From Limnomonas spitsbergensis (taxonomy: Eukaryota; Chlorophyta; Chlorophyceae; Chlamydomonadales): a stretch of DNA of 64,000 nucleotides. The notes below the pieces were generated by a model. It was not told the DNA's origin. It made no database searches and saw only the letters and a list, made by a program, of their open reading frames with translations. The number at the start of each line of letters is the position of its first letter. Position 1 is the stretch's first letter. Shown here piece by piece: positions 11,801 to 23,700 of the stretch. A program made the translations under genes and the position numbers. Location of the stretch: positions 3,596,001-3,660,000 of the forward strand of contig JAYJMM010000028.1 of the NCBI GenBank assembly GCA_037349105.1. The letters are read 5' to 3'.

Positions 11801-14107
11801 ATTTTGAGGGATCCATGAATATAATAGTTATCGATTGTCAACGCCAGTTTTCAGTCAGAAATTAAGAGTTTTGGTAGATAACTTGCCCTGACAGCAGCAT
11901 TATAAGAAATAGTTTTTTCATATTCCAGGGAAGGCAAATCAAATCTACGGTACTTGATACCATAAAACCCAATATTTGTAAGCATGTGTCCAAGTGCCTC
12001 TCTTTCTTTTACCTGGATAGCAGCAGCTGCTGAAGCACTTGCGGCAGCCTCCGCAGCTAGAGGGTTCAAAGCCTCAGGATGCACATCTGGTGCCTGCAAG
12101 GGAAAAAGGCAAACAGATGTTGGGCCCTTGGGCATGAAATCTTTAACACAAAGGTGCGCGAGAGCGACATTGAGCCTGTCAAGAGAAAACAAGATTTCCC
12201 CCCTACAGGCTATGAGTCCATCTTCGGCAAGCCCCGCTCCGCGGCCGCCACATGCCCTATTAGGTCTTAACCTGAACCAGCCTACAATTTATGGTCAAAC
12301 CAGCTTAACTAACAAAACATGGAGTCTTCTGCCAAAGGCTTGAGTGTAGCTAACATGTAGCTGAGTCACAAGAAAGAAACACTAAATGAACCCTGACCGA
12401 CCCATCGATTGGACGGCGAGTGTTTACATTCGACGCCAGGAATGAAAGGACTGCTTGACAGTGCAAGGGAGAACTTTGCTTGCTAGAAACGTTTGCAATC
12501 CAAACATGCGTCCTCATGGGCTAGCAAGCAAGCACAGGCAGGCCAAGAGATCAGCGAGCATGGGAGCATAGATGCCTATTTTGCAGCTGTAACAGTAGGC
12601 TTGACCGGCTTGTAGCAATCCCCACAGCTAGATCCATCCCTGACTGAGCCAGCAGAATACTATTTCATCAGGCCCTTATGCTCAACGCTTTTAGGTAAAT
12701 TACGGAGATCTCATTGTGCGTGGCCTACCCTTTGAGTGATAGCTGCGGCTGCACATGAGCCCGCCAGGAACATCCCCGAAAGGACGGCTTGCAGCGCGTT
12801 CATCACGGAGGCACTAGGAGGGCTACGCGCGGCGGGAAGGGGTCACAGAAGAGGGTGTGGGAACAAGGAATGGGGCTGAAGCAATGGTGGACGTAGGGGT
12901 GTGAGAACAAGGAATGGGTCTTAAGCAACGGCAGAGGGAGGGGGCGTCAGAACAGAAAAATACGGAGCATGGCACAAAGGTGCAGCAGACATGGGGCTGA
13001 CGGAGGATTCCAACGCGTGAAGGATGAGGGAGCAGGGGGCATATGGGAGTTTGAGACAAGGAGTAGACGATGGGAGCCTATTGGGCTCAAACAATTCCGC
13101 GACATAAACGACTGGAAGCCTTCAATTATCAAAGTCTTGCCAGGCAATGCTGTCCATGTGGGCCTTGAAGTCACGACATGTATTTGGTTCATAATTAAGT
13201 GGTGAAAAATCATTTGGGGGTCCCCATTCATTGGTGAGGGTATTGGCATAACAAGAAAAAGAAATACAGGTATGCCATTTGTGACAAGGGCTGGTGTACC
13301 GCAGCCATGTGAAGAACAGCCACATGTTAAATCGAAAACCCAGCATCTTCCATATGTTCAGCCTGTTTCCTGCCTTTCAATCCCAGGACAGACAAGCAAA
13401 ACAACAAAGAACATGCTCGCCTCCAGCCTTGTCAGCTTTGCCTTCACAGATCAGAGACCCTTAAAGCCCCACACCAGCTCATCCCTTGCCGTAGCCTCGT
13501 CCCCTCATGCATGCCCCGCTGCCACAGGCCCTACTCACTCATCACTGAGGAAGATGTATTTGATTGCTGGAGCGTAGGATCCCCACAGCATGGCGACGCC
13601 AAACAGCGCCATGTATGCGTATGGTGCAGGCTGGGGACCGTTCCTAGGTGGTGGAACCATGGGCACCTTCAACTGTGGACTCTCAACGTCAGCCGGAGGC
13701 GCAGGCGTCTCGGTGGCCAGCCCCACCAGCCTGTTGGCCCGCCTGGACATCATATCGAGTTCGAAGTTGTTGACGCTCCAACACGGCAAGGGCAAGCGCA
13801 CTAACAACGGCTGGTGTCCGACGGAAGGCCACGCCTGCTGCTGCCGTCTCCGCTCGGAGTAGCAATTTAAATGGCTTGACAGTAGTACTGCTCTCGACCC
13901 CAGTCTTGACCCTAGCCTTCGCTGCTGATGCGGCACGTCTACAGTCTTGACCCTGAGGGACGAGCTTCTCAAGGGTAGCCGTGTCTGAACTGATTTCAAA
14001 CTCATGGATATCCGCGTGTGAAAGATACTCGTATGTGGTCCACGGGAGCTTGAGGAGAAATAGAGAAAGAAATGCACGGAGTGTGGTGTGGGTGCTGGGA
14101 GCAGCAC
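8887..14107 (-). CDS. EamA/DMT-superfamily membrane transporter
   Basis: Eight exons on the minus strand give 521 aa with all phases closing: 14107-13539, 12822-12729, 12093-12013, 11564-11403, 10710-10501, 10150-9984, 9522-9414, 9060-8887. About 170 N-terminal residues, rich in Ser and Arg, form a leader that could be a plastid transit peptide. Then come roughly ten hydrophobic helices in two EamA halves. The first helix includes ALFGVAMLWGSYAPAIKYIF. The second is in exon 2. The middle of the first half carries the family-typical LISATKTAFLNQATVLITPF in exon 5. The second half runs from YAYVLLSAVFFAMSTVRL to the last helix AWSGAVLLLGASLL. Members of this superfamily move small metabolites across membranes. 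The substrate cannot be read from sequence. An acidic and Ala-rich loop (exons 3-4) splits the first half. The start is the first ATG in the exon. A start at an internal Met about 35 codons later is possible. Confidence 0.85.
12241..12372 (-). repeat. Dispersed ~140-bp repeat in transporter intron 2
   Basis: This copy starts with GCGGCCGCC and ends with GTAGCTGAGTCACAAG. It shares this layout with copies in SPT6 introns at 47385-47524, 48975-49115, 51566-51745, 57915-58082, 61023-61165 and 62238-62392. It has no coding capacity. The class (SINE or MITE) is undetermined because no matching terminal inverted repeat was seen. Confidence 0.6.
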
Positions 14108-15595
14108 TTTCCTCGGTAAGAGCTGGCAGTCAATAGAATCAATGAAAACGAATACAGTTAAAATTTATACAGGAGCACTTTCGCAAAGGTTCAGCATGCA
14201 TACTAGATAGGAGCCAAATGTACAACCTCAGTGGAAACGTTTCCGCGGACGACCGAGGCGTTCCCACCCACGTGGTCCAAACCACATCGAGGTCCCCCTT
14301 CGCTTGCCGTATTCGCAGTGAAATTCAGCAGTGTCTGCTCAGTTGAGTTCAGAACTACCCACCCAGCCCCGCCCACGGAATACCAGCCTCAAGCGTGACC
14401 TCCACGGGCTTGAGATTCAGGGCCAGAGCGACACGTGTCAACCCAAAACATGCAACATGTGGGGAGGGCACATGGAGCTGCGAGGTCGGCAACTAAAAAT
14501 GCTAATAATCCGGGCGATACGCGGATATATTTGGGGGGGGGGCAACTGGCTTCTCTGTGTGGGCGACACGTGTCGTGAAACTCTTTGCCAACGGTGGAGC
14601 CACTCAGGCGTGTGGACTCGGGAGACTTCCAGGCAATAGGCATCGAGTGGCTCTGAGGGAGCCATGGACTGAGTAAGTGGCATGTGCAACATCCGTTGCG
14701 AATTTGCGATGATAGGTGGCAATTGGCAGGTTGGTCGAAAGCACAGCTGCAATATCCAATGTGGTATATTTGCAATGCCAAAAGAGGAGGACTTTAAAAT
14801 ACGGGAATCTGACCGTGGCCGCACCATGTCACCGAAGCTGAGACCAAGTCACCAACTAGCCCTCGCCATGACAGGTCACAACCTGCAAGTGACAACGGTG
14901 GCATCGACCACAGCGAAGTTTATACCCAGTACCGATGTAAGCCAGCTAAGCATAAAGATGCCGATGGCAGCATGTGCAGCCTTGTGCATGCCGTATTTAG
15001 GAATGTTTAACATCCAGAAAATTGGACGTCAACGTCGTTCTTGATCCATTTCCAAAAGCATGTGTCAGTCTTCCTCCTGACATAACCGTATACCCCGTAG
15101 TTTCTGTCACGGAGTCTCCGAGTGCCAGTCTCGGAGTCTCCGAGTTGTAGGTAGAGGCCACGCAGCCTGACTTACCGGGCTGCGTTGAGGCAGAATTCGC
15201 CGTACATACCGTAGAACCTCTTTGACTCCGCTCGTAATTAAATAATTATTGGGGTGCGCGGACATGGCTGCGCGCTCATATTAATTCCAAATCGCCGCTA
15301 CGCGGAGCGTCAGTCAGGTGCCCAAACTATTATTGGGGGGGGGGCGCGGTATGAATTAAACACAGCACTTTTTACAAAAAAAATCGAGCGCGCGACTGTT
15401 TGATTTGACATCCGTTCAATCATCCTTGTCAAGCGTGCCCAAATAGCCTTGATGGTAACACTACTGGTGACTGAGATGAGCACTACCGGTACTCGTAGCT
15501 AGTATTACTGCTCAGGTTAGCTTCCATCCACTGGGCTCGCCAGTCGAATCGCCAACGCCTCTCCTACTAGTCTCCTCGGCCTGCTCGGCCTTCCA
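14108..15595. other. Intergenic region upstream of the EamA transporter
   Basis: No supported gene. It should contain the transporter promoter next to 14108. Two G-box-like ACACGTGT palindromes lie at about 14432 and 14568. A direct repeat with CGGAGTCTCCGAG core lies at about 15110-15143. There are G-runs near 14531 and 15335. Confidence 0.35.
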
Positions 15596-15800
15596 ATCCT
15601 CCTCATCCTCCAGCGCCTCCCTCGCCTCCTCATCCTCCTCCCCCACCTCCTCCTCCTCATCCTCCTCCTCCTTCTTCTTGTCCTCCTTCTTCTCGTCCTC
15701 CTTCTTCTCGTCCTCCTTCTTCTCGTCCTCCTTCTTCTCGTCCTCCGTCCTTCTTCTCGTCCTCCTTCTTCTCGGCCTCACTCCTCCTTCTCGCCCCCCT
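15596..15800. repeat. Polypyrimidine microsatellite, 15-bp unit
   Basis: The plus strand is almost pure pyrimidine for about 200 bases, with a regular 15-bp unit TCCTCCTTCTTCTCG repeated about six times at 15680-15775. Its complement encodes a Lys/Glu peptide run, but this looks like a by-product of the repeat. Such tracts can form triplex (H-DNA) structures. Confidence 0.8.
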
Positions 15801-15964
15801 CCTTCTTGGGTTTAAAGAGCATATACTTATTATTACGCTTCCTAGTACTAGTACTGTTCATGTTCGAGGCAACATGGCACGGTGACCGCGACGCCATTTG
15901 TAAGTGGTGGCGAGCGTCGGTAACATGGGGCCGCTTGACATCCGCTTGAATGGAAACAAATCCT

Positions 15965-16395
15965 GCTTGAAACAGGGTCTTGAATCAAACCGGAGATCAA
16001 GCGGGCTATCGCTTGAATCAAGCCACTGAAACAAGCGTTTGATTCAAGCCAAAATCAAGCGGGAATCAAGCGGATTGAATCTAGCCGGAATCAAGAGAGA
16101 ATCAAGCGGATTGAATCAAGCCGAAATCAAGAGAGAATCAAGCCGAAATGAAGAGTGTATCAAGCGCTTCGAATCAAGCCGGAATCAAGAGAGAATCAAG
16201 CGGATTGAATCAAGCCGGAATCAATGGGTTTTCAAGCCCATCGATTGAATTGGGAGCTTTGAATCAAACCGGAGATCAAGCGGGCCATCGCTTGAATCAA
16301 GCCATACTAAGCAACACTTGATTCAAGCCGGAATCAATCACGTACAGTCATGACAGCATGAACAAATTAAATCGAAGCCGGAATCAAGCGTTATT
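15965..16395. repeat. GAATCAAGC-based minisatellite
   Basis: Short variants of GAATCAAGCCGGAATCAAGM recur through the segment, many times and with variable spacing. It has a 9-12 bp basic periodicity and longer higher-order units. The frame at 16039 is only a read-through of the repeat. Confidence 0.8.
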
Positions 16396-17030
16396 ACACA
16401 AACCAACGTGTTCAATCAGTGACACTGCCCTTGGCCACATGCACTAAACCTAGGCCATCCGCATTAAACACTGGCCCAACCCTCGGCCAATAACCCAATA
16501 CCAAGGGCCAACAACCCAACAACATTGTTTACCTCCAAAACGACAATCATTCAGAACAAAAGCTCCCAAGTCACAAGACCCCAATGTTCACAAGTGTTCA
16601 TAACGTGCAACTCTCTAGTAGCTGACAGCGGCCAAGTACACAAAGGAGCTAGCAGTTCTTTCCATACACACGAATTATCATGGTGGCCCATCCGTTTCAC
16701 CGACGGCCTACACAATCGCGATCTCCTCCACAATCCCCTACGCATGGCTGACTCCCTGGTTCCCAGCCTTGTTCTGCAACCTGTTCTTGACATGCATAAA
16801 AAGATTAGAAATATTAGGAATGTCTCATGACCATCTGAATACATAATTTGTTTGAGAAATGGTACGATATGATGTGAGTGTTTCTAGAATTACTAAATAA
16901 AAAATAGTCTTACCTTGGACCTTGGACCTTAAGTGGACTAAACAGCAGAGATTCACATGACTAAATTGAATATACGGTATTAGGAGGCGCAAAGCCGATC
17001 ATTAGCCCTTGGCGCACCAGCTTGTCACAT

Positions 17031-17447
17031 ACGGTTGTCACGCCCTAAGTCAGCCCATTTATACGGCTTCCTTACGGGAGATAAGTCCCGCGCTCATCTT
17101 TCATGGTCCGGCTTCTAGTAAGGCAAACGTGTCATTTTAAGGGGGAAAGGTGAGATTAGCCTGATCAGCTTCATTCACTAGCCTTACAAGGAGAGCTAAG
17201 CCTGTCTGACCTGTTTTTATCATTTTTAATTTTCAATTTCTGCCTTGGAAAGCATGAAACAGCCTATTTTTGTCGCTGCTCTCTGCTTGGGGTTTCAGGC
17301 GAGTCGCTTTCAGTACCTAATAGAGGATCTTGCGAACCCCGGCAATAAAACCGGATCCGCTTTGCGTAGAAACCTTGAGGATCGCCTGCGGAGTAATTAA
17401 CCCAGGCCGATATCCAGCGAGCATGGAGAAGTACAATTAGGGTCGGA
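17031..17447 (+). repeat. Dispersed repeat, copy 2 (possible solo LTR)
   Basis: This copy is homologous to 3437-3870 in the same orientation, with aligned blocks throughout and the common end CAATTAGGGTCGG. Similarity resumes downstream of that end: 17449-17533 and 19583-19640 match parts of 4240-4320, so the related sequence is longer than the segment boxed here. Confidence 0.6.
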
Positions 17448-17696
17448 CTGTGTGATCTTCAGTGTTATTTGCGGAAGAGACCCACGTACTGGATCTAGTG
17501 TGCGGTGCCAAGTGCTTTGCAGGGACAGCAAGACAGGTTCGCGTTCACACATGGGCCAAATTGCGACAATTGGGAAATTGGAAGTGACAGCGCGACATTT
17601 GCGAATCTTGCCGTACCTATTGGGACTCGCTTTTTCGACAATTGGGAGCGCTTACCCTATTGCGGGGGGGTAGGGCAATTCGAGATTCCACACTTG

Positions 17697-19150
17697 GGCT
17701 GCGTTTCCATTGGCTGTTTTGACGTCGGAGCGGGATGCCAGCTAGGCGCCAGCTAGATCGCTCCGACGAAAACGTTTCCATTGGACGCTGAAGTCAGTCG
17801 AGTCGACGGTTGATGTTCCCGCCGCTCCTGCCCAACCGTCACCCAAATAAAACTACTTCGGGGGCGCGTTCACGTTGTACGATATGGGCGCGATATGGCT
17901 GGTAACCGACGACTTTTGTGTGAATATTTTCGGCCACACCTCGATATGGCCTCGATATCGAATCGATATGGACTCAATTTGACTTCGATTCGTCATATCC
18001 AAAAACTTGCCCACGTTTTTAGCTCAATATTGCCAGCGTGTCAGTCGTCACCAACATTTCAGCTCCCTTCGCTTCCTACGCTGCCTCTGTCGTCATGTCC
18101 AATTTAGAGATTAACCTTTGGCAGGTCCACCATGTTTGGTGCCTCTTTCTCCGGCTCAGAGGCCACCTGGGAGGCCCAATCTGAAGCCTCGAAACCCAAA
18201 TCGGGGCCAAACCTGGACCGGCCATGCGCTGGCAGCTCAAGAGGCATGTATGGCAGGGTATTCATTAGGTCCTCAGGACCTGGCTTTGAAATTCTCGCCT
18301 CTGACCGACTTTCGCAGACTGGCCTGACCCTCACCTGCTTGATTGAGGACGACCAGTGTCGAGGAATAGAGCAGCAATGAGCGGCAGTGATCTGGCAGTG
18401 AGCTGGCTATCGCAAAGTTTCGCACAATGAACCACACTTCAATATGCGTTCGATATGAGCTCAATACGAGCGCATCCACACCTCAATATCGTCCACACCA
18501 AATCGTCCGCATATCGATATTGACTTCTCAACGTGAACGCGCCCCGGGTCCTAGACCCGAAGTGAGTTTGGGGGACACCGCTCCGAACGCCAGCTGGACA
18601 ATACTTCGGACAATACTTCGCAGCCTTGTTTTTTGAGCCCTATGCTCATTCTCTTCTATTCATACCTTTGATAAACTCTGCTGGTTCGATATAAGTCGAC
18701 TGGCGGCTGTCCGAGCACACGGACCCTCACGTGACGATTTGCTACACTGCCGTTGCGTTGCAGCATGCGCGACCGAATCGAAATAACGCAATAGTACACG
18801 TATGAACCATTGCTTACTTTGATCTACGTAGTCAAGCTGCCTAAGTGCAGAAATTTCAAAAACCGATGCCAGCTGCGCCCAATGCTACTACACTTGGACA
18901 AGATTGACAGCGTGATACGTTTTGCAGCACATCAGTAAACGCGACCCAACAACTACCAAGGAATGGACCGACATTTCGAAGTTCCTTGTAGGCGAAGGTT
19001 CTTGAATGCGAATCGGCCACCCTGGACATGCAATGGAAACGAAGGCAAAATTTCTCTGTGGCGGTCTCTGCTTCGGCCTAAAACCTGGAGCAAACCGAAC
19101 AAAACCGACCGCTCCGACTGCCCACCTCAAACTCCAATGGAAACACAGCC
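17697..19150. mobile_element. Middle nested element, GGCTGYGTTTCCATTGG ends
   Basis: The left end GGCTGCGTTTCCATTGG and the right end, inverse of GGCTGTGTTTCCATTGG, bound 1454 bp and are flanked on both sides by TTG, a candidate 3-bp target duplication. A second pair of related motifs inside (about 17770 and 19040) suggests a further rearrangement. A perfect TCGGAGCG/CGCTCCGA hairpin sits near 17730-17765. A 3-bp duplication would suit PIF/Harbinger-like elements, but no transposase supports this. Confidence 0.5.
17861..18545. mobile_element. Innermost nested element, GGGGCGCGTTCACGTTG ends
   Basis: The 17-bp end GGGGCGCGTTCACGTTG is repeated exactly in inverse at 18529-18545. The ends share their first 13 bases with the right end of the outer element, so both probably belong to the same superfamily. 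Subterminal regions are full of ATCGATAT/CGATATGG-like motifs on both sides, a pattern seen in transposase-binding arrays. Confidence 0.55.
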
Positions 19151-19644
19151 TTGGTGCGCGATTCGCAATTGGCCACGCTGGCATTTTGTAGTCAATATGT
19201 TGGTCAGAGAACAGTTTAAGAGCGAGGTAGAGCCTGCTGTCGACACACACGTATGCGTATTGTTATTTCAGCGGTGGATATTAAATATGGAACCTTAATT
19301 CCACTTGTACGCGAAACGCCCCTTGGAAGTACTCCACTGCGTGTCCACGAGACACCGCTCTCACTGGTACGAATTGGGCTGACAGACAAGTAGGCAGCCA
19401 GCAAAAATGCATATCAAGTACACAAAAGTATGAATACTGGGCACTGGGCGCCAATTGTCGAGGCTGTGAACGCCAGCAATTAGGCCCGCCATCCCAAACA
19501 ATTGGAGACGTGTTTTCGACAATTGCGAATCTTGCCGTACCAATTGGACATCGCACGATGGGCCCATGTGTGAACGCGCCCCAGGCCATGTGCGTTGCAC
19601 GCACAACAACGCAGGGTTTTCAACAGCGTCAGAAAAGCGCTGTC

Positions 19645-19890
19645 ATTTGTACCGGCGGAGCAAGGGTGAAGCTTTTTCTTTGGTATGCGGACAGCACTAC
19701 CGTCAATTGTACCTCGTGTTCGGCTAGGCAAGGGTGCAGTTTTTCTTTGGTGTGCAAACAGCACCGTAAAGCGTACCTTGAGCTTGGAGGAGCTAGGGTG
19801 CTGATTCTATGGTGCTTGATTAAGCGCTGTTGTTGGTACCGGTACCCAGGGCTCGGAAGAGCAAGAGTGCAGCATCAGGTTTCCAGCGGG
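19645..19890. repeat. Diverged tandem repeat, ~70-bp unit
   Basis: Segments starting GCAAGGGTGMAG and containing TTTCTTTGGT and ACAGCAC recur about three times with spacing near 70 bp. The frame spanning 19510-19983 crosses several different repeats and is not considered a gene. Confidence 0.5.
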
Positions 19891-20799
19891 GTCTGGATTC
19901 TGATTTTTTCTGCAGTCCCGACCCAGCTAGCAGGCCAGGTAACAGTAAGCGAAGGAGCAGAAACGGTGCCCCTCACTGCGTAATTGCGGGTGGTGTGCTA
20001 CCACAATTAGTTGCTCCCACACCCCCCCCCCTTCATTCTTACGCCTGGATCAGGTGAGGGTTTAGGCTGTGGCACCACCCCTACTAGGCCAACTGTGGCT
20101 CAATAGGCTTTGTCAGTTGGGTAACAGAGATGGCGGTTCCAGCATCAGCGGGGAGGTGGGAAGCGAGCATATCCCAACATCTGTTTCCACATCATAATCC
20201 CGGCAGATTCCTAAAGAGTCCTCCAGTGTTCTAGGCACCAGCCCTCCCCAGCTGATCCAACACCTGGTAAGTGCCTCGCAGACAGTGCTGTCCGATTGGT
20301 CTCAGCCTCTTTCATAAACATCTGGTGTACCCGTGCCACATTACTCAGCCAGGTTACAGGTCCTCGCTTGCTGGCGGTCCCGCATTTTCTTCTTGCACAT
20401 GCCCATCCTTAACAGCACTCAGGCTGCCCTCGGATGCCACCCTGACAGGCCACTCCCTTATTCTCCTGCTCTGCCACACTGCGTCATGGTTACCAAGGCG
20501 ATCCAGATCCAGGTATGATTGCAATAGCATTTTGAGGGTTTGCGTCAAAAAGTCACGTCACTTTGCGCATGACTCGTTTGTTTTAAACATTTTCCCTGGA
20601 GTGCCAGCAGTGGAGGTCATGTGCCATTCAAGCAGTTGGGAGCACTATCCTTGGCACCCTGGAAGCAAACAATCCTATCTTCAAGGCAAATTCTGGATAT
20701 GTAGACTAAATTCCAGGCATATGATTCGCGCGCTTCGCGGCGCCTCTGGATTGCACTAGGCAGTTGCTGACATCGGGGATACCTCCATGTGCGCTTCAT

Positions 20800-23700
20800 T
20801 TAATTCTCTCCAGGGACCTGCAGTTATGGTAAAATGTTAGACACAAATATTTCCAGCACATGCAGTCAAGTCAGGAACAGAATCCCCAAGTGAAGTCCCT
20901 TGGTATTCACAAAGGCCCCCTTTGGGCCCCCTCCTGCAGTGCTTGGGGTCAAGGATTGGGCAATTTACAATGGTGACGGTTGGCCTCATTACCGTGTCAG
21001 AAGAGATCTACGGTCCTTCAGTCAGAAATCACTGCTAACTGGATAACAACCCGTCTTAAAACCCATCAACCGGAATCCCTTTTACCATGTCAGAGCCCAA
21101 CACCGTATGGGTACTCACACTTGTGTCAGGTGCTCCCCGGATAGCGCATGAGCCTCCTGTCAGGCCGATGAGGTGGCTGACACAGGACTTCTCCTGGGCT
21201 AGCTCCTCCTCTGTCGTTGAAATCTTAGCCCTCAGCCAGTCATCGAGGATGAAGTCGTTGCATATCTCATAGTCCCCGTCGCCCGTAGACCTGTGCAAGC
21301 CCATGGGACATATCTCTGTTAGTTAAAAGGTCCGCCAACTGCAGCACGTCCTATGGCTGGAGGGCATGATACAGGAAGCCCTGCTGCTTTAGACACTGGC
21401 CACCGGCCGTTCAGGTTCAGGTCCCAACGGGCCTAGTGGCTGCTCCCTGAAGATGTCCTGGCCCACACTAAAACAATCAACGATACACGTATGCTTGTAG
21501 GCATGTGTCGTATAACAACGTGAGGCTCCAAAACTCAGGCAGGCAGAAGGCCATGCTGGCGTCATGCAGTTTATCATGCCGCTGCAGAAACAGCCAGGGA
21601 CATGAATCAGGCAAAGCTTCAGGATCTTGCACCTCAAGGGGAAGGAGAAGACAAGGCCGTCTTGCACTCCGTAGGGGTTGCCGTCGCTGCACACCCCGGA
21701 GGAGAAGCAGTCTCCGGGGGCTGTGGGCACCACCAGAGAGCGGATGGCATCAGCCACCGACACCGCGGTTGAGGCGGCACTGCTCTTGCCCCACTTCTTG
21801 ATCAAGGCACCGCCGCGGGTGGCAACCTGCGTGATAATGAGAGTGGATGAGGATAAGTGTGGCCTTCATTTATGAACGTTGTTGGGCCATGAGCATCAGC
21901 TGAAACAGGGAGCCACTGCCAACTTCCAGCATATTTTAGTAATGCATAATGGGGGTCAAAAAGAAGCCAGCCCTGCAGCCAAACGCTTTGGCAGGAAAAT
22001 CAGCTACAAACATCCCCTGCGGCACACAATGACAGAATGGTATACATAACACCTACCGTAGGAGTAAATTCTTTCTTAAACCAATCCAGATCCCGGATCT
22101 GGTTCATGGCTGGGAGTCCACCAATCTTGGAGTTCAAGAAGTCAGGGACCTGCCACCGGCAATAAAAGAGAAGAGACACAATTATACATGGGTATTCCAT
22201 TTATCTTAAGATGGATGGAAGGCCTCAGGGATGAAGGTGAATACAACTCAGACCAGAGCCCTCAATTTGATGAGAGGTTGACATTTCAAGGTTCAAGTTG
22301 ACATTTCAAAGTTAACATCACAAGTTGACATTTCAAGAAAACATTTCAAAGGCTGCGAGCCAGCATCTTCACCATCAGCTGCCAATCCCACCTGAGTGGT
22401 AGAGTGGTTGCCCCAAATCGCAACGCGGCTGACGCTTGTGTAGAACTTTCCACTCTTCATCGCCAGCTGGCACTTGGCGCGGTTCTCGTCAAGGCGGGTC
22501 AGCTAAAATAAAGAGGATGGGTGTAGAGTATCCCTCAGTTGCAAGCAGGTGAGAGGAGATAAAATACTGTATAGGAGCAATACCCAGCTGTCAGTAGACA
22601 GTACAAGCCTACCCTGATGGTTTTGTCTGATGGTTTTCTCTGTCCTTGCCTGTCCAATACGGATCAGGGAACATGCTCGTAATAGCGTATGGCTCATCAG
22701 TGGTTAAGAATAAACTGCAGCCTGCACCCACTGCATAAATAAATAATACACATCGAGGCGACTACTAGGCGAGGATAAAGGAAGCCACCTGTTTGGCTGT
22801 AGCACTAGGCAGGCTACAAATAAATATTTGCTCTGTTCCATTATTGCTACCCACATTCGGTTCTGACCCAACACAACCTTCAAGAGGTCAATTTGGGGTC
22901 ACAGATGGCTGAACTTACCGCATGGAAGTTGCGCCGGGGGATCTTTGGCGCATTTTCCATGGCTATCAGGGCATTGGTATTGCAGGGATTACCGACCACC
23001 AACACCTTGCAGTTGGGGCTGGCACTCTCGTTCAGGGCCTGGCCCTGCGCGTGACGAGTCAGAACAGGGCACACATCAGCAGACAGTGATTAGCCAAGGC
23101 ATGCATTGCATCCAAGGTTTGTGTAACCTGCCTGAGCTTTGAAGACCTCGCCGTTGGCGCTCAGCAGGTCTGCACGCTCCATGCCGGGGCCTCTGGGCTT
23201 GGCCCCGACCATCAGGCACCAATCTGCATCCTTGAACATCGCTACCGGATCAATTCCAATCGTTACCTGGTGCAGACATTGAGAACGGTGAGGAGAAGGA
23301 TGATTCTAGCTCAACAAAAAGCCATTTTGTACTGCAGCCATGTCCTGTTTTGAGTGGCACAGTTTCCCCCCCTCAAGCTGTCACATACCTCGCGAAGCAG
23401 GGGGTATAGGGAGTCCTCCAGCTCCTGCAGGGATGAAGTGTAAATGCTGATTTCTGTACTGATTGGGAGTGCTGATCATAGTACAGCATCCCCAGCAGGT
23501 CCGTCAAGTAAAATTGGATCAAGCCTTACAGCTGATTTGAGGGTTGCTGCTTGGGTTGCAAGACAAACAGACAGGTAGAAAGGAGGTAATATCACAGGAG
23601 CAGCGTTGATAGTTTCATCAACTTCATCAGATCTCTGAGGCGTACCATGGCGACACCTTCCAGTGCATTGTACGACTTCTCGCTGCCCAGCAGCATAAGC

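Larger units (their letters stand above)
17536..19582. mobile_element. Outer DNA transposon of a nested set
   Basis: The ends are inverted copies of GGNNCGCGTTCACACATGGGCC, 22 bp with two differences (17536-17557, 19561-19582). The left flank GGACAGCAAG and the right flank AGGCCATGTGCG match the continuous sequence at 4271-4297, which acts as a related uninterrupted site. No intact transposase is present. Two further inverted-repeat elements lie inside. The exact target duplication is unclear, at most a few bases. Confidence 0.6.

Noticed and set aside
15512..15781. Glu/Lys-rich 89-codon minus-strand frame
   Set aside because: It is the complement of a pyrimidine microsatellite with no conserved flanks or splice context.
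18118..18334. A further copy of the ~140-bp dispersed repeat inside the nested transposon
   Set aside because: A segment near 18180-18240 resembles the family middle, but neither characteristic end was found.
19510..19983. 157-codon plus-strand frame
   Set aside because: It crosses a transposon end and a tandem repeat; composition is not protein-like.
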